Shown: one piece after another, positions 26,485 to 35,571 of the stretch
Position numbering within the stretch: position 1 is the stretch's first letter
How the letters are laid out: each line of letters opens with the position of its first letter
Assembly (NCBI RefSeq): GCF_002355855.1
Contig: NZ_AP017655.1
Location: 3,041,001 to 3,105,000, forward strand
From: Sphingobium cloacae
Lineage (GTDB): Bacteria > Pseudomonadota > Alphaproteobacteria > Sphingomonadales > Sphingomonadaceae
DNA length: 64,000 bases
Reading direction: 5' to 3'
Translations under genes and position numbers: made by a program
The notes under the pieces: model-generated
Database searches by the model: none
What the model saw: only the letters and a program-made list of their open reading frames with translations
Told to the model about the DNA's origin: nothing

Positions 26485-27353
26485 TGTCTTTTCTGTTGCC
26501 CCTGCTGCTTCTGGTCCCCCAGGCCTATGATCCGGAGATCGAGGCGGTGATGAACCGCAAGCGCAAGGAAGCCGCCGAGGTCCGCGCCTCCGCCGCGCAG
26601 GCTCCCGCGCCCGCTGCGCCGGGGGGAGGGGGCCAGGATGGCCTCATCCCCGTCCCGCCCCGATATGCCGCGCCTTTTCAGGCCTGCATCGACGCCGCCC
26701 TGGACGCGCCCGAAAAGGGCGTGGCCTTCGCGGAGAAATGGCGGATCGAAGGAGGCGGCTTCTATGCCCGGCACTGCATGGGCTTCGCCTATGCGCGGGC
26801 GGAGCGGTGGACGCCCGCCATCGTCGCGCTGGAGCAGGCGGCGGACGAGGCGGAGCGCACCGGCGAAGTCGCGCAGAGCGCGCGGCTCTGGGCGCAGGCG
26901 GGCAATGCCGCGCTGGCGGGCGGAGACGCCGCCAAGGCCAAGGCCGATTTTGACGCGGCGCTGGCGCGCGGCTTGCCTGACGGCATCGAAAAGGGCGAGG
27001 CGCATCTGGACCGCGCCCGCGCGCTGGTGGCGCTCGATGACCATAAGGGCGCGCGCGATTCGCTCGACATAGCATTGGACCAAGCGCCCAAAGACCCGCT
27101 CGGCTGGCTGCTCTCCGCCACCCTGGCGCGGCGCATGGGGGAAATGCCGCTGGCGCAGGCGCATATCGCGCGGGCGGTGCAATTGTCGCCCGACGATGCC
27201 TCGGTCGCGCTGGAGGAAGGCAATATCGCGATCCTCACCGACCATGCCGACATCGCCCGGTCCGCCTGGCAGCGCGCGGTGAAGCTGTCTCCCGATTCCC
27301 CCGCGGGCAAGGCGGCGGCGGACAATCTCACCCGCCTGCCGCCGGCGCCCTAG
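26484..27353 (+). CDS. TPR-repeat protein, probably exported
   Basis: 289 residues. Short hydrophobic N-terminus (MSFLLPLLLLVPQAYD) that may be a signal peptide, a low-complexity Ala/Pro linker (about 32-50), then tetratricopeptide repeats from about 90 to 280 (for example ARLWAQAGNAALAGGDAAKA and DPLGWLLSATLARRMGE). TPRs mediate protein contacts; partner unknown. Coupled to the upstream hydrolase gene. Its stop and that of the convergent SIMPL gene share the palindrome CTAG. Confidence 0.8.
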   Translation: MSFLLPLLLLVPQAYDPEIEAVMNRKRKEAAEVRASAAQAPAPAAPGGGGQDGLIPVPPRYAAPFQACIDAALDAPEKGVAFAEKWRIEGGGFYARHCMGFAYARAERWTPAIVALEQAADEAERTGEVAQSARLWAQAGNAALAGGDAAKAKADFDAALARGLPDGIEKGEAHLDRARALVALDDHKGARDSLDIALDQAPKDPLGWLLSATLARRMGEMPLAQAHIARAVQLSPDDASVALEEGNIAILTDHADIARSAWQRAVKLSPDSPAGKAAADNLTRLPPAP

Positions 27354-28054
27354 TTCAGGTAGAAATCCACGGTCGTGACGACGCGCACTTTCTTGTAGGG
27401 CGTGTCGCTCGATCCATCCCCTTCGCCGTCGCGCGCGTCGATGGAGAAATAGCCTTGCGTGGCGCTCTTGATGCCGCCCACGCTGGCGCCGCTGTCGCGG
27501 GCGAACTGCTCGGCGGCGGCGCGGGCGTCCTTGGTCGCGGCGGCGACCATCTGGGGCTTCACGTCATTGAGCTTGGTGAAGCTGTAGCGCATGCCCGATC
27601 CCTCCTGCAACGTCACGCCGCGCCGGACCAGATCGAACTGCTGCGCCACGGCCCTTTGCGCGCGGGCGATGTCGGTCGTCCGCAGCAGCATCCGCTGGGT
27701 GATGGTGATCGTGTTGACGCCATTGTTGATATACTGGTTCACGCCCGCGCCGACGGGCGTCAGCGCGTCGGGCTTGAAGCCGAGACTGGCGAAATAGGCT
27801 TTCAGTTCCTTGGTATTATTGTCGATCTCCGCCCGCACGGCGGGCAGGTCGAAGCCGGTGGCCGAATAGCTGATCGACCAGGTGGCGAGGTCGGCGGTCA
27901 CGTCCTTTTCCGACAGGCCCCGCACCGTGACGGAGCGATCCGCCGCCTTGGCGCGCTTGAGCCCGTCGCCCAGCAGATAGCCGCCGCTCACCACGCCCAG
28001 CGCCAGCAATCCGGCACAGCCCAGCAAAACCTTTTCCCGCATTTCCAACGCCAT
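27350..28054 (-). CDS. SIMPL-domain (DUF541) periplasmic protein
   Basis: 234 residues from ATG 28054 (AGGA upstream). An N-terminal membrane anchor or signal (KVLLGCAGLLALGVVSGGYLLG) precedes the SIMPL/DUF541 domain: RSVTVRGLSEKDVTADLATW, then KDARAAAEQFARDSGASVGGI near the end. The domain is widespread in bacterial envelopes; role poorly defined. Confidence 0.85.
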   Translation of the reverse strand: MALEMREKVLLGCAGLLALGVVSGGYLLGDGLKRAKAADRSVTVRGLSEKDVTADLATWSISYSATGFDLPAVRAEIDNNTKELKAYFASLGFKPDALTPVGAGVNQYINNGVNTITITQRMLLRTTDIARAQRAVAQQFDLVRRGVTLQEGSGMRYSFTKLNDVKPQMVAAATKDARAAAEQFARDSGASVGGIKSATQGYFSIDARDGEGDGSSDTPYKKVRVVTTVDFYLN

Positions 28055-28146
28055 GCCGATCCTTCCTCTTCCTTCGCGCATCAACCCGCCCTATCTTGAA
28101 AAGGTTCCTGCCAGCATGGGGATGAACCGTTGCTTTATGGCGACAA

Positions 28147-28593
28147 ATGGAGTTTTCCTTGCCGAAATATCTGCACACCATGATCCGCGTGACCGACATC
28201 GACAAGACCGTCGCCTTCTTCAACCTGCTGGGTCTGGAGGAGCAGAGGCGGTTCGACGATGAAAAGGGCCGCTATACGCTGGTCTTCCTCGCCGCGCCGG
28301 GGGACGAGGGGGCGCAGGTCGAACTCACCTGGAACTGGCCGCCGCAGGACGGCAGCGCGCCGGAACGCTATGCGGGCGGGCGCAATTTCGGCCATCTGGC
28401 CTATCGGGTCGAAAATATCTACGATAGCTGCCAGCGGCTGATGGACGCCGGGGTGACGATCAATCGTCCACCCCGCGACGGGCACATGGCCTTCGTCCGC
28501 ACGCCGGACGGCATCTCGATCGAACTGTTGCAGGACGGCACTCTCGAACCCGCCGAACCCTGGGCGTCGATGCCGAACACGGGAGTCTGGTAA
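28147..28593 (+). CDS. gloA: Lactoylglutathione lyase (glyoxalase I)
   Basis: 148 residues of vicinal-oxygen-chelate fold: HTMIRVTDIDKTVAFFNLLG supplies the first metal ligand, VELTWNW, FGHLAYRVENIY and DGISIELLQDG the remaining ones. Converts the hemithioacetal of methylglyoxal and glutathione into lactoylglutathione. Four bases before gloB, the enzyme for the next step, which supports the assignment. Confidence 0.9.
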   Translation: MEFSLPKYLHTMIRVTDIDKTVAFFNLLGLEEQRRFDDEKGRYTLVFLAAPGDEGAQVELTWNWPPQDGSAPERYAGGRNFGHLAYRVENIYDSCQRLMDAGVTINRPPRDGHMAFVRTPDGISIELLQDGTLEPAEPWASMPNTGVW

Positions 28594-28596
28594 GCC

Positions 28597-29319
28597 ATGC
28601 TGGAGGTCGTCCGCGTTCCCGTCCTTTCCGACAATTATGTCTGGCTGGTCCACGATCCGGCCAGCGGGGAAACGGTCGTGGTCGACCCTTCCGTGGCGGA
28701 GCCGGTGCTGGCGGCGGCGGCGGCGCGCGGCTGGACCATCGGCCAGATCTGGAACACCCACTGGCATCCCGATCATGTCGGCGGCAATGCGGGGATCAAG
28801 GCCGCGACCGGCTGCACCGTCACCGGCCCCGCGGCCGAGGCGGCGAAGATCGACACGCTCGACCGCACGGTGGGGGAGGGGGATGGCGTGCGCATCGGCG
28901 ATCATGTGGCGCGCGTGATGGAAGTCCCGGCCCATACGGCGGGCCATATCGCCTATCATCTGGCGGCGGACGGCATGATCTTCGTCGGCGACACGCTCTT
29001 CGCCATGGGCTGCGGCCGCCTGTTCGAAGGCACGCCCGCGCAGATGTTCGCGAACATGCGGCGCTTCGCGGCCCTCCCGGACGATACCGTCGTCTATTGC
29101 GCGCACGAATATACGCAATCCAATGGCCGTTTCGCCCTGACCGTCGAGCCGCGGAACGCGGCCCTGCGCGAAAGAATGGCGCAGGTCGACGCGGCGCGGG
29201 CGAAGGGGGAGGCGACCGTTCCCACCACCATCGGGCTGGAGCGCGACACCAATATCTTCATGCGCGCCCGCGACGCGGCGGAACTGGCGCAGCGGCGCGC
29301 GGCGAAGGATGCCGCCTGA
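28597..29319 (+). CDS. gloB: Hydroxyacylglutathione hydrolase (glyoxalase II)
   Basis: 240 residues, metallo-beta-lactamase fold with THWHPDHVGG at 54-63, PAHTAGHIAYH and GDTLFAMGCGRLFEG, plus the substrate-binding tail with YCAHEYTQSN. Hydrolyses lactoylglutathione to lactate and glutathione. Forms an operon with gloA for methylglyoxal detoxification; gshA lies elsewhere in the window (35572). Confidence 0.92.
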   Translation: MLEVVRVPVLSDNYVWLVHDPASGETVVVDPSVAEPVLAAAAARGWTIGQIWNTHWHPDHVGGNAGIKAATGCTVTGPAAEAAKIDTLDRTVGEGDGVRIGDHVARVMEVPAHTAGHIAYHLAADGMIFVGDTLFAMGCGRLFEGTPAQMFANMRRFAALPDDTVVYCAHEYTQSNGRFALTVEPRNAALRERMAQVDAARAKGEATVPTTIGLERDTNIFMRARDAAELAQRRAAKDAA

Positions 29320-29370
29320 CGGCTTTTAGTCTATCCTGCCGTCCTGGAGTCAGGAAAGAGGAGAGTCGCG

Positions 29371-29772
29371 ATGCGTCCCTGGATCATGCTTGCGCCCTTG
29401 CTGCTGGCGGGATGCGCGGGGAGCTATGAAGCGCCCCGGCTGACGGAAAAGCAGACGGTGGAACTGGAGAAGGCGCTGGCCGGAAAAGTGCCGGGCGAAA
29501 AGGTCAGCTGCATCAGCATGCGGCCCCAGAACAGCTTTCGCGCCATCAGCGGCAATGTGCTTCTCTACCGGGTCAGCGGCACCCTCATCTACAAGAATGA
29601 ACTGATTGGCAGTTGCCCCGGTCTGGCGCGCGGCGATACGATGATCGTCCGTCCGTTCGGGTCGCAATATTGCCGGGGCGACATCGCCACCAGCGCCGAC
29701 CTTATGACCGGCATGACCACCGGAAGCTGCGCGCTGGGCGATTTCACGCCCTATCGCACGCCGGGGAAATAG
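29371..29772 (+). CDS. Small lipoprotein of unknown function
   Basis: 133 residues. Lipobox LLLAGC (Cys15) gives a signal-peptidase II site, so a membrane lipoprotein of about 118 residues. Further Cys at KVSCISM, GSCPG, YCRGD and GSCALGD may form two disulfides. The motif around CISMRP and FRAISGNVLLYR occurs in related sphingomonad proteins, to my recollection; no known function. Confidence 0.75.
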   Translation: MRPWIMLAPLLLAGCAGSYEAPRLTEKQTVELEKALAGKVPGEKVSCISMRPQNSFRAISGNVLLYRVSGTLIYKNELIGSCPGLARGDTMIVRPFGSQYCRGDIATSADLMTGMTTGSCALGDFTPYRTPGK

Positions 29773-29832
29773 CGGCACGGCGGGAATATCGACAGCTTTG
29801 GGTGGGAGTGGACAGTCTGCTTTTCTCCACCT

Positions 29833-29934
29833 CCGTTCGCCCTGAGCTTGTCGAAGGCCCTGCGCTTCACTTCGTTCGGTGGAAGACCCTTCGGCCAGCT
29901 CAGGACAGGCTTCGACTTCGCTCAGCCCGGACGG
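29833..29934. repeat. Interspersed palindromic (REP-like) element
   Basis: CCGTTCGCCCTGAGCTTGTC plus GAAG begins at 29833, and an inverted, slightly different copy ends at 29934. The same pair recurs at 41251-41323. Sits between the convergent lipoprotein and acyl-CoA synthetase genes, typical for REP sequences; no gene in the interval 29773-29977. Confidence 0.75.
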
Positions 29935-29977
29935 AGATTGGATGTCCCCGCCTGCCCGGAAAGCGGTCGCCTGTTCC

Positions 29978-31756
29978 TCACATCTTGTAAAGCGCGTCCA
30001 GCCGTTCCTGATACCGTTTGCGGATGACATGCCGCCTGATCTTCATCGACGGCGTCATCTCCTCATTCTCGATGGAGAAAGGCTCGTCCGCGAGGATGAA
30101 GCGCCGCACCCGCTCGATCACGGACAGGTCCCTGTTCACCCGGTCGACCGCCGCCCGGAGCGCCGCCATATAGGCGGGATCGCTTTCGATCCCCTCGACG
30201 CCCTTGCCCTGTGCCGCCGCCCATTCGCGCGTCCATTCGGCGTCCGGCACGATCAGGCCGACCAGATGCGGCCGCCGGTCGCCCGAAACCATGGCCTGCC
30301 CGATCTCCGGCTGGAGGGTCAGCATCCCCTCGACCTTTTGCGGCGAGACATTGTCGCCCTTGTCGTTGACGATCAGGTCCTTCTTGCGGTCGGTGATGCG
30401 GATGCGGCCGCGCTCGTCGATCTCGCCGATGTCGCCCGTATGCAGCCAGCCGTCCTTCAGCGCCTTCTCCGTCTCCGCCGGATTGCGCCAGTAACCGTGC
30501 ATGACCAGTTCGCCGCGCACCAGTATTTCGCCATCCTCGGCGATCTTCACCTCCACCCCGTCGAGCGGCGGCCCCACCGTATCCATCGCGATCCCCGCCG
30601 ACGGCCGGTTGCAGCTGATGACCGGCCCCGCCTCGGTCTGGCCATAGCCTTGCAGCAGCGTCAGCCCCATCGCCTCGAAGAACAGCCCCACATCGGGATT
30701 GAGCGGCGCGCCGCCCGACACCAGCGCCTTCATCCGCCCGCCGAAGCGCTTCGACACCTTGGGTTTGAGCGTACGGGCCAGCAGCGCCTTTATCGGCACG
30801 TCCAGCAGGGATGACGCGCCGCCCTGTTCCTTCGCCGTGATCCGCAAGGCCTGCCGCAGCAGGAAGCTGGGGAATTTCCCCTGCTTCTCGATCGACTTGA
30901 TGATGCGCGCGCGCAGCACCTCGAACAGGCGGGGCACCACGACCATGATGGTGGGCCGCGTCTCCTCGATATTGGAGGCGAGTTTCTCCAGCCCTTCCGA
31001 ATAATAGATCTGCGCCGCCAGCATGATCGGCAGGAATTGCCCGCCGCTATGCTCATAGGCGTGGGAGAGGGGAAGGAAGGAGAGGAATACCTCGTCGCCC
31101 CAGCCGAAATCCTCCACCACCAGCTTCGCCGCGCCCTCGATATTGCACAGGATCGACCCGTGATGCTGCATCACCCCGCGCGGCGCGCCGCCCGTGCCAC
31201 TGGTGTAGATGATGCAGGCCAGGTCGTCGCGCCCCGCCGTCTGCTCCAGCGCGCAGGCCTCCACATCGGTCGGATGCGCGGCGATCAGGTCTTTCCAGAG
31301 GTGGCAGGCGACGTCGCCCTGCACGCCGCGCATCGGCTCCATCCCGACGACGAAGCGCACTTGCGATCGCAGCACGGCGGGCATCAGCGTCGCGGCGAGC
31401 TTCGCGGTGGACACGATCACCGCCTGCGCGCCGCTGTCGGTCAGGATATGCTGATGGTCGCGCGTGGTGTTGGTGGTATAGGTCGGCACCGTGACCCCGC
31501 CCGCCGCCATGATGGCGAGGTCGGCGATGCAGAATTCCGGCCGGTTCTCGCTCACCAGCATCACCGGGTCGCCCGGCTTCAATCCCTGCGCCCGAAGCGC
31601 GCTGGCCAGCGCCGCCACGTCATAGGCGACGTCCGTCCAGCTCATCGAACGCCATGCGCCATCCTTCTTGCGCCACAGGAAGGGCGCGTCGCCCATGTCC
31701 CGCGCGCGCGCGAAGAACATCGTCGCCAGATTGGGAAAGCGTTCGATTGCCTTCAA
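29978..31756 (-). CDS. Long-chain fatty-acid--CoA ligase (AMP-forming)
   Basis: 592 residues. Activates long fatty acids to acyl-CoA. AMP-binding signatures: IIYTSGTGGAPRGVMQHHG, GYGQTEAGPVISCNRP, GWLHTGDIGEIDERGRIRITDRKKD. On the minus strand AGGAGG occupies 31767-31762; the GTG at 31762 overlaps it, so the TTG at 31756, five bases after it, is the more likely start (begins KAIERFPNLATMF). Resembles the FAA1/AAE family used in lipid turnover. Monocistronic, with a REP sequence downstream. Confidence 0.9.
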   Translation of the reverse strand: MKAIERFPNLATMFFARARDMGDAPFLWRKKDGAWRSMSWTDVAYDVAALASALRAQGLKPGDPVMLVSENRPEFCIADLAIMAAGGVTVPTYTTNTTRDHQHILTDSGAQAVIVSTAKLAATLMPAVLRSQVRFVVGMEPMRGVQGDVACHLWKDLIAAHPTDVEACALEQTAGRDDLACIIYTSGTGGAPRGVMQHHGSILCNIEGAAKLVVEDFGWGDEVFLSFLPLSHAYEHSGGQFLPIMLAAQIYYSEGLEKLASNIEETRPTIMVVVPRLFEVLRARIIKSIEKQGKFPSFLLRQALRITAKEQGGASSLLDVPIKALLARTLKPKVSKRFGGRMKALVSGGAPLNPDVGLFFEAMGLTLLQGYGQTEAGPVISCNRPSAGIAMDTVGPPLDGVEVKIAEDGEILVRGELVMHGYWRNPAETEKALKDGWLHTGDIGEIDERGRIRITDRKKDLIVNDKGDNVSPQKVEGMLTLQPEIGQAMVSGDRRPHLVGLIVPDAEWTREWAAAQGKGVEGIESDPAYMAALRAAVDRVNRDLSVIERVRRFILADEPFSIENEEMTPSMKIRRHVIRKRYQERLDALYKM

Positions 31757-31850
31757 GCCCACCTCCTGTCATCGGCCCGTCCGCCGCGCGCCTGTCGTCA
31801 GCGCAGCTATAACCGCGCCCTGCCGTAACGGCCATGCTCTTTAGCGGGTT

Positions 31851-32873
31851 TCAGTCGAACAGGCCGTCCTGCGCTCCGGCGGGCGGATTGAGCCCCAGAT
31901 GCTTCCATCCCGGCGCGTTGAGGCAGCGCCCCCGCGCCGTGCGGGCAATGAGGCCCAGCTGGATCAGATAAGGTTCGATCACTTCCTCGACGGTGTCGCG
32001 CGGTTCGGAAAGTCCCGCCGCCAGCGTCTCCACCCCCACCGGCCCGCCGCGATAGATGTCGGCGATCATCATCAGGTAGCGCCGGTCCATGAGGTCGAGG
32101 CCCAGATGATCGACCTCCAGCCGGCTGAGCGCTGAATCGGCGACCTTCGCATCCACCGATGCCGTGCCCGCGACATTGGCGAAATCCCGTACCCGCCGCA
32201 GCAGCCGTCCCGCGATGCGCGGCGTCCCGCGCGATCGCCGCGCGATCTCCACCGCGCCGTCCGGGGTGATGCCCAGGTCCAGCAGCCGCGCCGCCCGCCG
32301 CACCACCATTTCCAGTTCCTCGACCGTATAGAATTGCAGCCGCACCGGAATCCCGAATCGATCGCGCAGCGGCGTCGTCAGCAACCCCTGCCGCGTCGTC
32401 GCCCCCACCAGCGTGAAATGCGGCAGGTCGATCCGCACCGACCGGGCCGATGGACCTTCCCCGATCATCAGGTCCAGCGCGCGGTCCTCCATCGCGGGAT
32501 AGAGCACTTCCTCGACGGCGGGATTGAGCCGGTGGATCTCATCCACGAACAGCACGTCGCCCTCGTCCAGATTGGTGAGCAGCGCGGCGAGATCGCCCGA
32601 CTTGGCGATCACCGGGCCGGAAGTGGCGCGGAAACCCACGCCCATCTCCTTGGCGACGATCTGCGCCAATGTGGTCTTGCCAAGGCCGGGCGGCCCGAAG
32701 AACAGCACATGGTCCAGCGCCTCGCCGCGGCCCCTGGCGGCCTCGATGAAGATGCGCAGATTCTCGCGCGCCGCCTGCTGCCCGATGAACTCGGCGAGCG
32801 ATTTGGGCCGCAATGCCGCATCCACATCCTCGACCCGGCGAGTGGGCGCGATCAGGCGATCCTCTTCACTCAT
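31851..32873 (-). CDS. ruvB: Holliday junction branch migration helicase RuvB
   Basis: 340 residues. Motor ATPase of branch migration, recruited by RuvA. Walker A GPPGLGKT at 60-67, Walker B VDEIHRLN, sensor [17 protein letters not shown] and C-terminal winged helix ([16 protein letters not shown]). Start overlaps the ruvA stop by four bases. ruvC is not in the window. Confidence 0.97.
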   Translation of the reverse strand: MSEEDRLIAPTRRVEDVDAALRPKSLAEFIGQQAARENLRIFIEAARGRGEALDHVLFFGPPGLGKTTLAQIVAKEMGVGFRATSGPVIAKSGDLAALLTNLDEGDVLFVDEIHRLNPAVEEVLYPAMEDRALDLMIGEGPSARSVRIDLPHFTLVGATTRQGLLTTPLRDRFGIPVRLQFYTVEELEMVVRRAARLLDLGITPDGAVEIARRSRGTPRIAGRLLRRVRDFANVAGTASVDAKVADSALSRLEVDHLGLDLMDRRYLMMIADIYRGGPVGVETLAAGLSEPRDTVEEVIEPYLIQLGLIARTARGRCLNAPGWKHLGLNPPAGAQDGLFD

Positions 32874-33478
32874 TTCGCCGCTTTCCGCAGGGCGAGGCGC
32901 ACCAGGGCGTCAAGCGTCGCGCCGTCGCCCAATTCCTCTTCCGCCGCCGCCACCGCCGCGCTGGCTTCGGCGGGCCGGAAGCCGAGATTCTGGAGCGCCG
33001 ACAGGGCATCCGCGCCATGGCCGCCCGCCATCGCCGGCACGGCGCCCACGCTCGCGACGCCGCCCGCCGCCGGGGCCACCCCGATCTTGTCCTTCAACTC
33101 GTTCACGATCCGCAGCGCCAGCTTGGGCCCGACGCCGTTCGCGCGCGCCACCATCGCCTTGTCGCCCGCCGCCACCGCGCGATGCAGTTCCAGCGGTTCC
33201 AGCGCCGACAGGATCGCCAGCGCCACCCGCGATCCCACGCCCTGCACGCCGATCAGCAGGCGGAACCAGTCGCGTTCCTCGCCCCGCGCGAAGCCGACCA
33301 GGCGGATCGAATCCTCCGACACCAGCATCTCGGTATGCACCGTCACCGCCTCGCCCACCGGACCCAGCGCCGCCAGCGTGCGCGACGACGCGCCGACCAG
33401 ATAGCCCACGCCGCCCACGTCGATGATGGCGTGGTCGATGCCGGTGCTGTCCAGCCTGCCCTTCAGTTTCGCGATCAT
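32870..33478 (-). CDS. ruvA: Holliday junction-binding protein RuvA
   Basis: 202 residues: N-terminal OB fold ([28 protein letters not shown]), two helix-hairpin-helix motifs ([16 protein letters not shown] and [14 protein letters not shown]) and a C-terminal UBA-like domain contacting RuvB. Binds the four-way junction in recombination repair. First gene of ruvAB. Confidence 0.96.
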   Translation of the reverse strand: MIAKLKGRLDSTGIDHAIIDVGGVGYLVGASSRTLAALGPVGEAVTVHTEMLVSEDSIRLVGFARGEERDWFRLLIGVQGVGSRVALAILSALEPLELHRAVAAGDKAMVARANGVGPKLALRIVNELKDKIGVAPAAGGVASVGAVPAMAGGHGADALSALQNLGFRPAEASAAVAAAEEELGDGATLDALVRLALRKAAK

Positions 33479-33583
33479 GCCCGCCGCCCTTTGGTCATGA
33501 TCTGTTCCTTACAGCCAAATGCGCGCCGCGCCACCCCTCATTCTTGCCATGCCCTCTTGCGCGCCGTGCATTTTGCGCCTTCC

Positions 33584-34216
33584 ATGCGCGGCATGAAGCG
33601 GTCCTCTCTTTTCCCGTGGCGCTATGTCATGTTCCTTGTGCTGCTGGCCGGCATCGCGCCGCTCGCCTTCGTCCTGCCCTGGCATGAGGCGATCATGGCC
33701 GGGTTCGACCTCGCCGCGCTGGCCTTCCTGCTCTCCACCCTTCCGCTGCTGGACGCGGACGCGCAGGCGATGCGGCGCAACGCCGCCGCGAACGACGTCA
33801 ACCGCGAGTTGATGCTGGCCCTCACCGGCATCGTCTGCCTCGTCATCCTGCTGGCGGTGGGCGTGGCGATCAGCCAGCAGGGCGGGCCGGACCGGGCGGT
33901 GATCGCGCTGGTGCTGGCGACGCTGGCGCTGGCATGGCTGTTTTCCAACCATGTCTATGCGCTGCACTATGCCCATATCTTCTATGTCGCCAATGATGAC
34001 GGGAAGGACAAGGGCGGCATCGATTTCCCCGGCACGGACGAGCCGGGCTATTGGGACTTCATCTATTTTTCCTACACGCTGGGCATGACGTTCCAGACGT
34101 CGGACGTGGCGGTCGAAAACACCGCCGTGCGGCGCGTGGCGATTTTCCACTGCATGGCGGCGTTCGTCTTCAACCTGGGCATATTGGCCTTCACGATCAA
34201 TGTGCTCGGCGGATAG
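33584..34216 (+). CDS. DUF1345 membrane protein
   Basis: 210 residues with five to six hydrophobic helices and the DUF1345 signature [20 protein letters not shown] near the C-terminus, ending [15 protein letters not shown]. That signature resembles the pore-loop region of potassium channels, but function is not established. The frame is open far upstream as antisense to ruvA; conserved protein starts near 33584 or 33593. Divergent from ruvA. Confidence 0.85.
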   Translation: MRGMKRSSLFPWRYVMFLVLLAGIAPLAFVLPWHEAIMAGFDLAALAFLLSTLPLLDADAQAMRRNAAANDVNRELMLALTGIVCLVILLAVGVAISQQGGPDRAVIALVLATLALAWLFSNHVYALHYAHIFYVANDDGKDKGGIDFPGTDEPGYWDFIYFSYTLGMTFQTSDVAVENTAVRRVAIFHCMAAFVFNLGILAFTINVLGG

Positions 34217-34266
34217 GCCGGGGCGTCTTCACGGCTTGCTTACCATTTTCCTTTAGGAGCGGCGGC

Positions 34267-35568
34267 ATGAGCAAAACCGCCGATCCCCGCCCGAAATCCG
34301 CCGTCAGCCATGGAGTGGGCCTGGCCGGCATCGCCGGCCTTGGTCTCTGGACGCTGGTGGCGCGCCATTATGGCATGGACGGCCCCAATGCCGGTCTCGC
34401 CGCCGTGGTCGCCTGTGCCGTGCCGATGGTGCTGTGGTCGCTGATCGTGGACAAGGTGCACCGCAATGCGTCCACCGGCATCGACTGGAAGGGCGCCGCC
34501 CGCGCCTGGAGCGAAGTGCGCGACATCAGCCTGGTCAAGATCGCGGGGCTGTGGGCGACCTGGCTCGCCATCGCGATCTTCTATTGCGTGGCGCGCTGGT
34601 ATTGGGACGGCAATTACCGTTTCGCGATGGAGCTGTTCATGGCCGCGGCGCCATGGCTGCTGGCCCTGTCCATTCCTTATGTCCTCCTGCTCGACCGGCG
34701 GCTGGTGGAACCGCGCGACGCCACCTACGCCTTTGGCCAATGGGTGATCGGCGGAGCGGCGGGGGCGCCCGACATGCATGAGGTCGCCAACCATGCGCGG
34801 GCCTGGGCAGTGAAGGGCTTCTTCCTCGCCTTCATGGTGTCCATCGTGCCGGGCAATTTCGCCAGCGTCGTGCAGTGGCGTCTCGACGAAGCCTTTTCCC
34901 ATCCCGTCGCGCTGGCCGCTTTCCTGATCGCGGTCATGTTCATGATCGACGTGTGCATGGCCACGGTCGGCTACATGCTGACGATGAAACCGCTCGATTC
35001 CCACATCCGCACCGCCAATCCTTATCTCGCGGGCTGGGTCGCGGCGCTGATCTGCTATCCGCCCTTCGTGCTGATGGGCGGCGGCGGGCCGCTCGACTAT
35101 CATGCGGGCGGCGCGGAATGGGATGTCTGGACGGAAGGGCTCCCGGCGCTGCAATGGATATTGGGCGGCTGGCTGGTGCTGCTGACGGGCATCTATGCCT
35201 GGGCGACGGTGGCGTTCGGCATCCGCTTTTCCAACCTCACCCATCGCGGCATATTGACGCACGGCCCCTATCGCTGGACGCGCCACCCGGCCTATCTTTC
35301 GAAGAACCTCTTCTGGTGGTTTTCCGCGCTGCCCTTCCTCGCGCTGTCGGGCAGCCTCACCGACATGGTGCGCAACTGCGCGTTGCTGGCGGCGACCAAC
35401 GCCATCTATTTCTGGCGCGCGAAGACGGAGGAGAAGCATCTCTCCGCCGATCCCGATTACCGCGCCTATAGCGAATGGATGGAGCGCAACGCGCCCGTGC
35501 CCCGCTTCTTCGCCTGGCTCACGGGACGGAAAAAGCCGGTCGCGGGCGATCTCCAGCCGGCGGAATAA
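34267..35568 (+). CDS. Isoprenylcysteine carboxyl methyltransferase-like membrane protein
   Basis: 433 residues, start at 34267 with AGGAG eight bases upstream. About ten membrane helices. The C-terminal 100 residues carry the ICMT/phospholipid methyltransferase pattern (ILTHGPYRWTRHPAYLSKN, then EEKHLSADPDYRAYSEWMER). The first 300 residues are an unusual multi-helix extension with no recognised domain. The substrate is probably a lipid or membrane-bound small molecule; not determinable. Confidence 0.8.
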   Translation: MSKTADPRPKSAVSHGVGLAGIAGLGLWTLVARHYGMDGPNAGLAAVVACAVPMVLWSLIVDKVHRNASTGIDWKGAARAWSEVRDISLVKIAGLWATWLAIAIFYCVARWYWDGNYRFAMELFMAAAPWLLALSIPYVLLLDRRLVEPRDATYAFGQWVIGGAAGAPDMHEVANHARAWAVKGFFLAFMVSIVPGNFASVVQWRLDEAFSHPVALAAFLIAVMFMIDVCMATVGYMLTMKPLDSHIRTANPYLAGWVAALICYPPFVLMGGGGPLDYHAGGAEWDVWTEGLPALQWILGGWLVLLTGIYAWATVAFGIRFSNLTHRGILTHGPYRWTRHPAYLSKNLFWWFSALPFLALSGSLTDMVRNCALLAATNAIYFWRAKTEEKHLSADPDYRAYSEWMERNAPVPRFFAWLTGRKKPVAGDLQPAE

Positions 35569-35571
35569 AGG

